Origin: CAZHSN01 sp964535125
Lineage (GTDB): Bacteria > Armatimonadota > HRBIN16
Assembly (NCBI GenBank): GCA_964535125.1
Contig: CAZHSN010000196.1
Location: 1 to 6,167, forward strand
DNA length: 6,167 nucleotides
Reading direction: 5' to 3'
Of this stretch, positions 4,451-6,167 are shown one piece after another (position 1 is the first letter of the stretch; each line of letters opens with the position of its first letter). Made by a program: the position numbers and the translations under genes. The notes beneath the pieces are model-generated. The model saw nothing but the letters and a program-made list of their open reading frames with translations. It did not search any database and was not told the origin of the DNA.

Positions 4451-6087
4451 GTATGTTCTGTTTCCAGTGCGAGCAAACCAGCAACGGCGCCGGATGCACC
4501 GTGAAAGGCGTCTGCGGCAAGGATGAGACCACTGCCGCGCTGCAGGATCTGCTGACAGATGTGGCGCGCAAGCTGTCACAGGCGGTGGTGTTGAGCGAGC
4601 AGGCGGGTGTCACCCGGCCGGCGCAGGCCGACGACCTGCTGTTGGATGCGTTGTTCACCACAGTGACCAATGTGAACTTCGATCCGGCGCGTTTGGATCA
4701 GGTGATCGACGCCACCTATCAGGGATTACAGGATGTGCTGAGCGCCGCGGCGCAGGCCGGTGTATCGTTGCCGGCATCCCTGACGGGGTATACTGTGGCG
4801 CCTGCCGGTGAGCCTCGGCTGAAGCAGGCAGCCGGTGTGGGTATTGAGGCGCGCATGGCCGAACTGGGTGAAGACCTGGCCGCACTATCCGAGCTGGTGC
4901 TGTATGGGCTGAAGGGCGCGGCGGCGTATCTGCACCACGCCGAGCGTCTGGGCGCAGTGGACAGTGCGCTGGGCAAGAGGTTCCATGAACTGACTGCGGC
5001 GGCTTCCGATCCGCAGGCCACCGTGGACTCGCTGGTTGGCGCGTCGATGGAGACCGGTAAGTTGAACCTGGATGTAATGGCGCTGCTGGATGGGGCCAAC
5101 ACCGGTACTTATGGCCACCCGGAACCGACTCAGGTCCGGCTGGAGCCGCGCAAAGGAAAAGCGATTCTGGTTAGCGGACACGACCTGCGCGACCTGCACG
5201 ATCTGCTGGTGCAGACCGAAGGCAAGGGTATCAACATCTATACACATGGCGAGATGCTGCCAGCGCACGCCTATCCGGAACTGAAGAAGTTTACCCATCT
5301 GGCGGGACATTATGGCGGCGCATGGCAGCTGCAGGCACGGGAGTTCAGTCAATTCCCGGGAGCCATCCTGATGACCACTAACTGCATCCAGCAGCCCCGT
5401 CCGGATTATATCGACCGTATCTTCACCTCCGGACTGGTCGCCTTCCCCGGCGTGCAGCACATCCCGGGGCGGGACTTCACCCCGGTGATCGAGGCCGCAC
5501 TGGCGGCGCCGGGCTTTGCCGAAGACGGCGGCGACAAGACCATCACCGTGGGCTTTGGCCATAACGCGGTATTGTCGGTGGCGCCGGTGGTCATCGATGC
5601 GGTGAAGTCGGGCGCGATCAGGCACTTCTTCCTGGTGGGCGGGTGCGACGGCGCCAAGGCCGGGCGCAACTACTATACGCAACTGGCGCAACAGATACCC
5701 GATGACTGCGTGATCCTGACGCTGGCGTGCGGCAAGTTCCGCTTCAACCGGCTGGAGTTCGGCGAGATTGGCGGCATACCCCGTCTGCTGGACATGGGAC
5801 AGTGTAACGACGCCTACTCGGCGATCCGTGTGGCCATGGCGCTTGCCGAGGCATTTGAGTGCGGCGTGAACGACCTGCCCCTCAGCCTGGTGCTCAGCTG
5901 GTACGAGCAGAAGGCTGTGGCCATCCTGCTGACGCTGCTGTCGCTGGGTATCAAGGACATTCGCGTGGGGCCCAGTCTGCCCGCGTTCATACCGGCCAGC
6001 GTGTTGAACGTGCTGGTGGAACAGTTCGGTCTGAAACCGATCACCACCCCCGAAGCCGACCTGCAGGCCATTCTGGGAGCTGCGTGA
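4447..6087 (+). CDS. hcp: Hybrid-cluster protein (hydroxylamine reductase), class I
   Basis: Complete 546-aa hybrid-cluster protein, close to the 553 aa of the Desulfovibrio vulgaris protein. Hcp reduces hydroxylamine in vitro; in E. coli it reduces NO and drives protein S-nitrosylation. The N-terminal cubane cluster motif is C5, C8, C17, C23 (Cx2Cx8Cx5C), the compact spacing of class I forms; E. coli-type class II has Cx2Cx11Cx6C. All seven hybrid-cluster ligands can be located: H245 (SGHDLRD), E269 (HGEM), C313 (TNCIQQP), C400 (GGCDGAKAGR, the persulfide cysteine position), C428 (LACGKFRF), C453 (GQCNDAYSA) and E488 (SWYEQKA). Their spacing matches the D. vulgaris ligand set, so the enzyme should be active. 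It is cytoplasmic. AGGAGGAG at 4432-4439 lies 7 bases before ATG, and the 4-base overlap with the preceding gene implies translational coupling. No hcr-type reductase gene is present in the window. Confidence 0.97.
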   Translation: MSMFCFQCEQTSNGAGCTVKGVCGKDETTAALQDLLTDVARKLSQAVVLSEQAGVTRPAQADDLLLDALFTTVTNVNFDPARLDQVIDATYQGLQDVLSAAAQAGVSLPASLTGYTVAPAGEPRLKQAAGVGIEARMAELGEDLAALSELVLYGLKGAAAYLHHAERLGAVDSALGKRFHELTAAASDPQATVDSLVGASMETGKLNLDVMALLDGANTGTYGHPEPTQVRLEPRKGKAILVSGHDLRDLHDLLVQTEGKGINIYTHGEMLPAHAYPELKKFTHLAGHYGGAWQLQAREFSQFPGAILMTTNCIQQPRPDYIDRIFTSGLVAFPGVQHIPGRDFTPVIEAALAAPGFAEDGGDKTITVGFGHNAVLSVAPVVIDAVKSGAIRHFFLVGGCDGAKAGRNYYTQLAQQIPDDCVILTLACGKFRFNRLEFGEIGGIPRLLDMGQCNDAYSAIRVAMALAEAFECGVNDLPLSLVLSWYEQKAVAILLTLLSLGIKDIRVGPSLPAFIPASVLNVLVEQFGLKPITTPEADLQAILGAA

Positions 6088-6101
6088 CGCCGAGGCTGTA
6101 G

Positions 6102-6125
6102 GGGCGGTTCGTGAACCGCCCGTTT
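6102..6125 (+). terminator. Hairpin after hcp, possible terminator or dispersed repeat
   Basis: GGGCGGTTC at 6102-6110 pairs perfectly with GAACCGCCC at 6113-6121; in practice about 8 bp close over the loop CGTG. It is followed by GTTT, a poor T-tract, so termination may be weak. It starts 14 bases after the hcp stop. The preceding TAGGGG plus this palindrome resembles short intergenic palindromic repeats common in GC-rich bacterial genomes, so it may be a mobile-type repeat acting as a terminator. Confidence 0.55.
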
Positions 6126-6157
6126 GGGGGTGAAGTGGCCTACGGCCACGGGGGTGA
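6126..6157 (+). repeat. Hairpin flanked by GGGGGTGA direct repeats
   Basis: A perfect 6-bp inverted repeat, GTGGCC at 6135-6140 and GGCCAC at 6144-6149 with loop TAC, sits between two copies of GGGGGTGA (6126-6133 and 6150-6157). No T-tract follows. With the palindrome just before it, this gives the post-hcp spacer the look of a composite intergenic repeat that may continue past the window edge. Confidence 0.5.
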
Positions 6158-6167
6158 GGCGGCCCTT

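Noticed and set aside
1..6167. tRNA, rRNA, insertion sequence or prophage genes
   Set aside because: No tRNA-like fold, rRNA-like stretch, transposase or integrase motif was seen; nearly all of the window is accounted for by the listed genes.

Overview
The window is GC-rich bacterial DNA with dense, same-strand gene packing and strong AGGAG-type ribosome binding sites. A hybrid-cluster protein, a bacteriohemerythrin and an OmpR/EnvZ-type two-component pair suggest a proteobacterium living at low oxygen, perhaps a gammaproteobacterium such as a sulfur or purple sulfur bacterium. That placement is inferred from gene content and style only; no phylogenetic marker is present. All supported genes are on the + strand.

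Layout. Bases 2-259 hold the 3' end of a hemerythrin-like gene cut by the window edge. Bases 290-3115 hold a likely operon: an OmpR/PhoB-type response regulator, its sensor histidine kinase (11-nt gene overlap) and a small exported protein with a predicted OB-fold-like core and a duplicated basic, cysteine-ended tail motif. A strong intrinsic terminator (3139-3170) closes it. The 204-base gap at 3116-3319 holds that terminator and then an AT-rich promoter/operator region with two overlapping inverted repeats. Bases 3320-6087 hold a second, very tightly packed operon: an Rrf2-family regulator with three cysteines, a 240-aa iron-sulfur protein with many cysteines, and a complete class I hybrid-cluster protein (Hcp). 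Bases 6088-6167 hold a terminator-like hairpin and a second hairpin flanked by 8-bp direct repeats.

How the genes may work together. Hcp is known to handle nitrogen oxides (hydroxylamine reductase in vitro, NO reductase and protein S-nitrosylation in E. coli). Rrf2 proteins with three cysteines commonly sense NO, iron or Fe-S status through a cluster. The middle gene is the natural candidate to bring electrons to Hcp, since no Hcr-type reductase is present in the window. The second operon therefore reads as a self-regulated nitrosative-stress module. The first operon reads as an envelope-sensing system, in layout similar to qseBC with its neighbour ygiW, whose exported product may be a sensed component or an effector. 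The least explained parts are that exported protein and the noncanonical cysteine patterns of the Rrf2 and iron-sulfur proteins.
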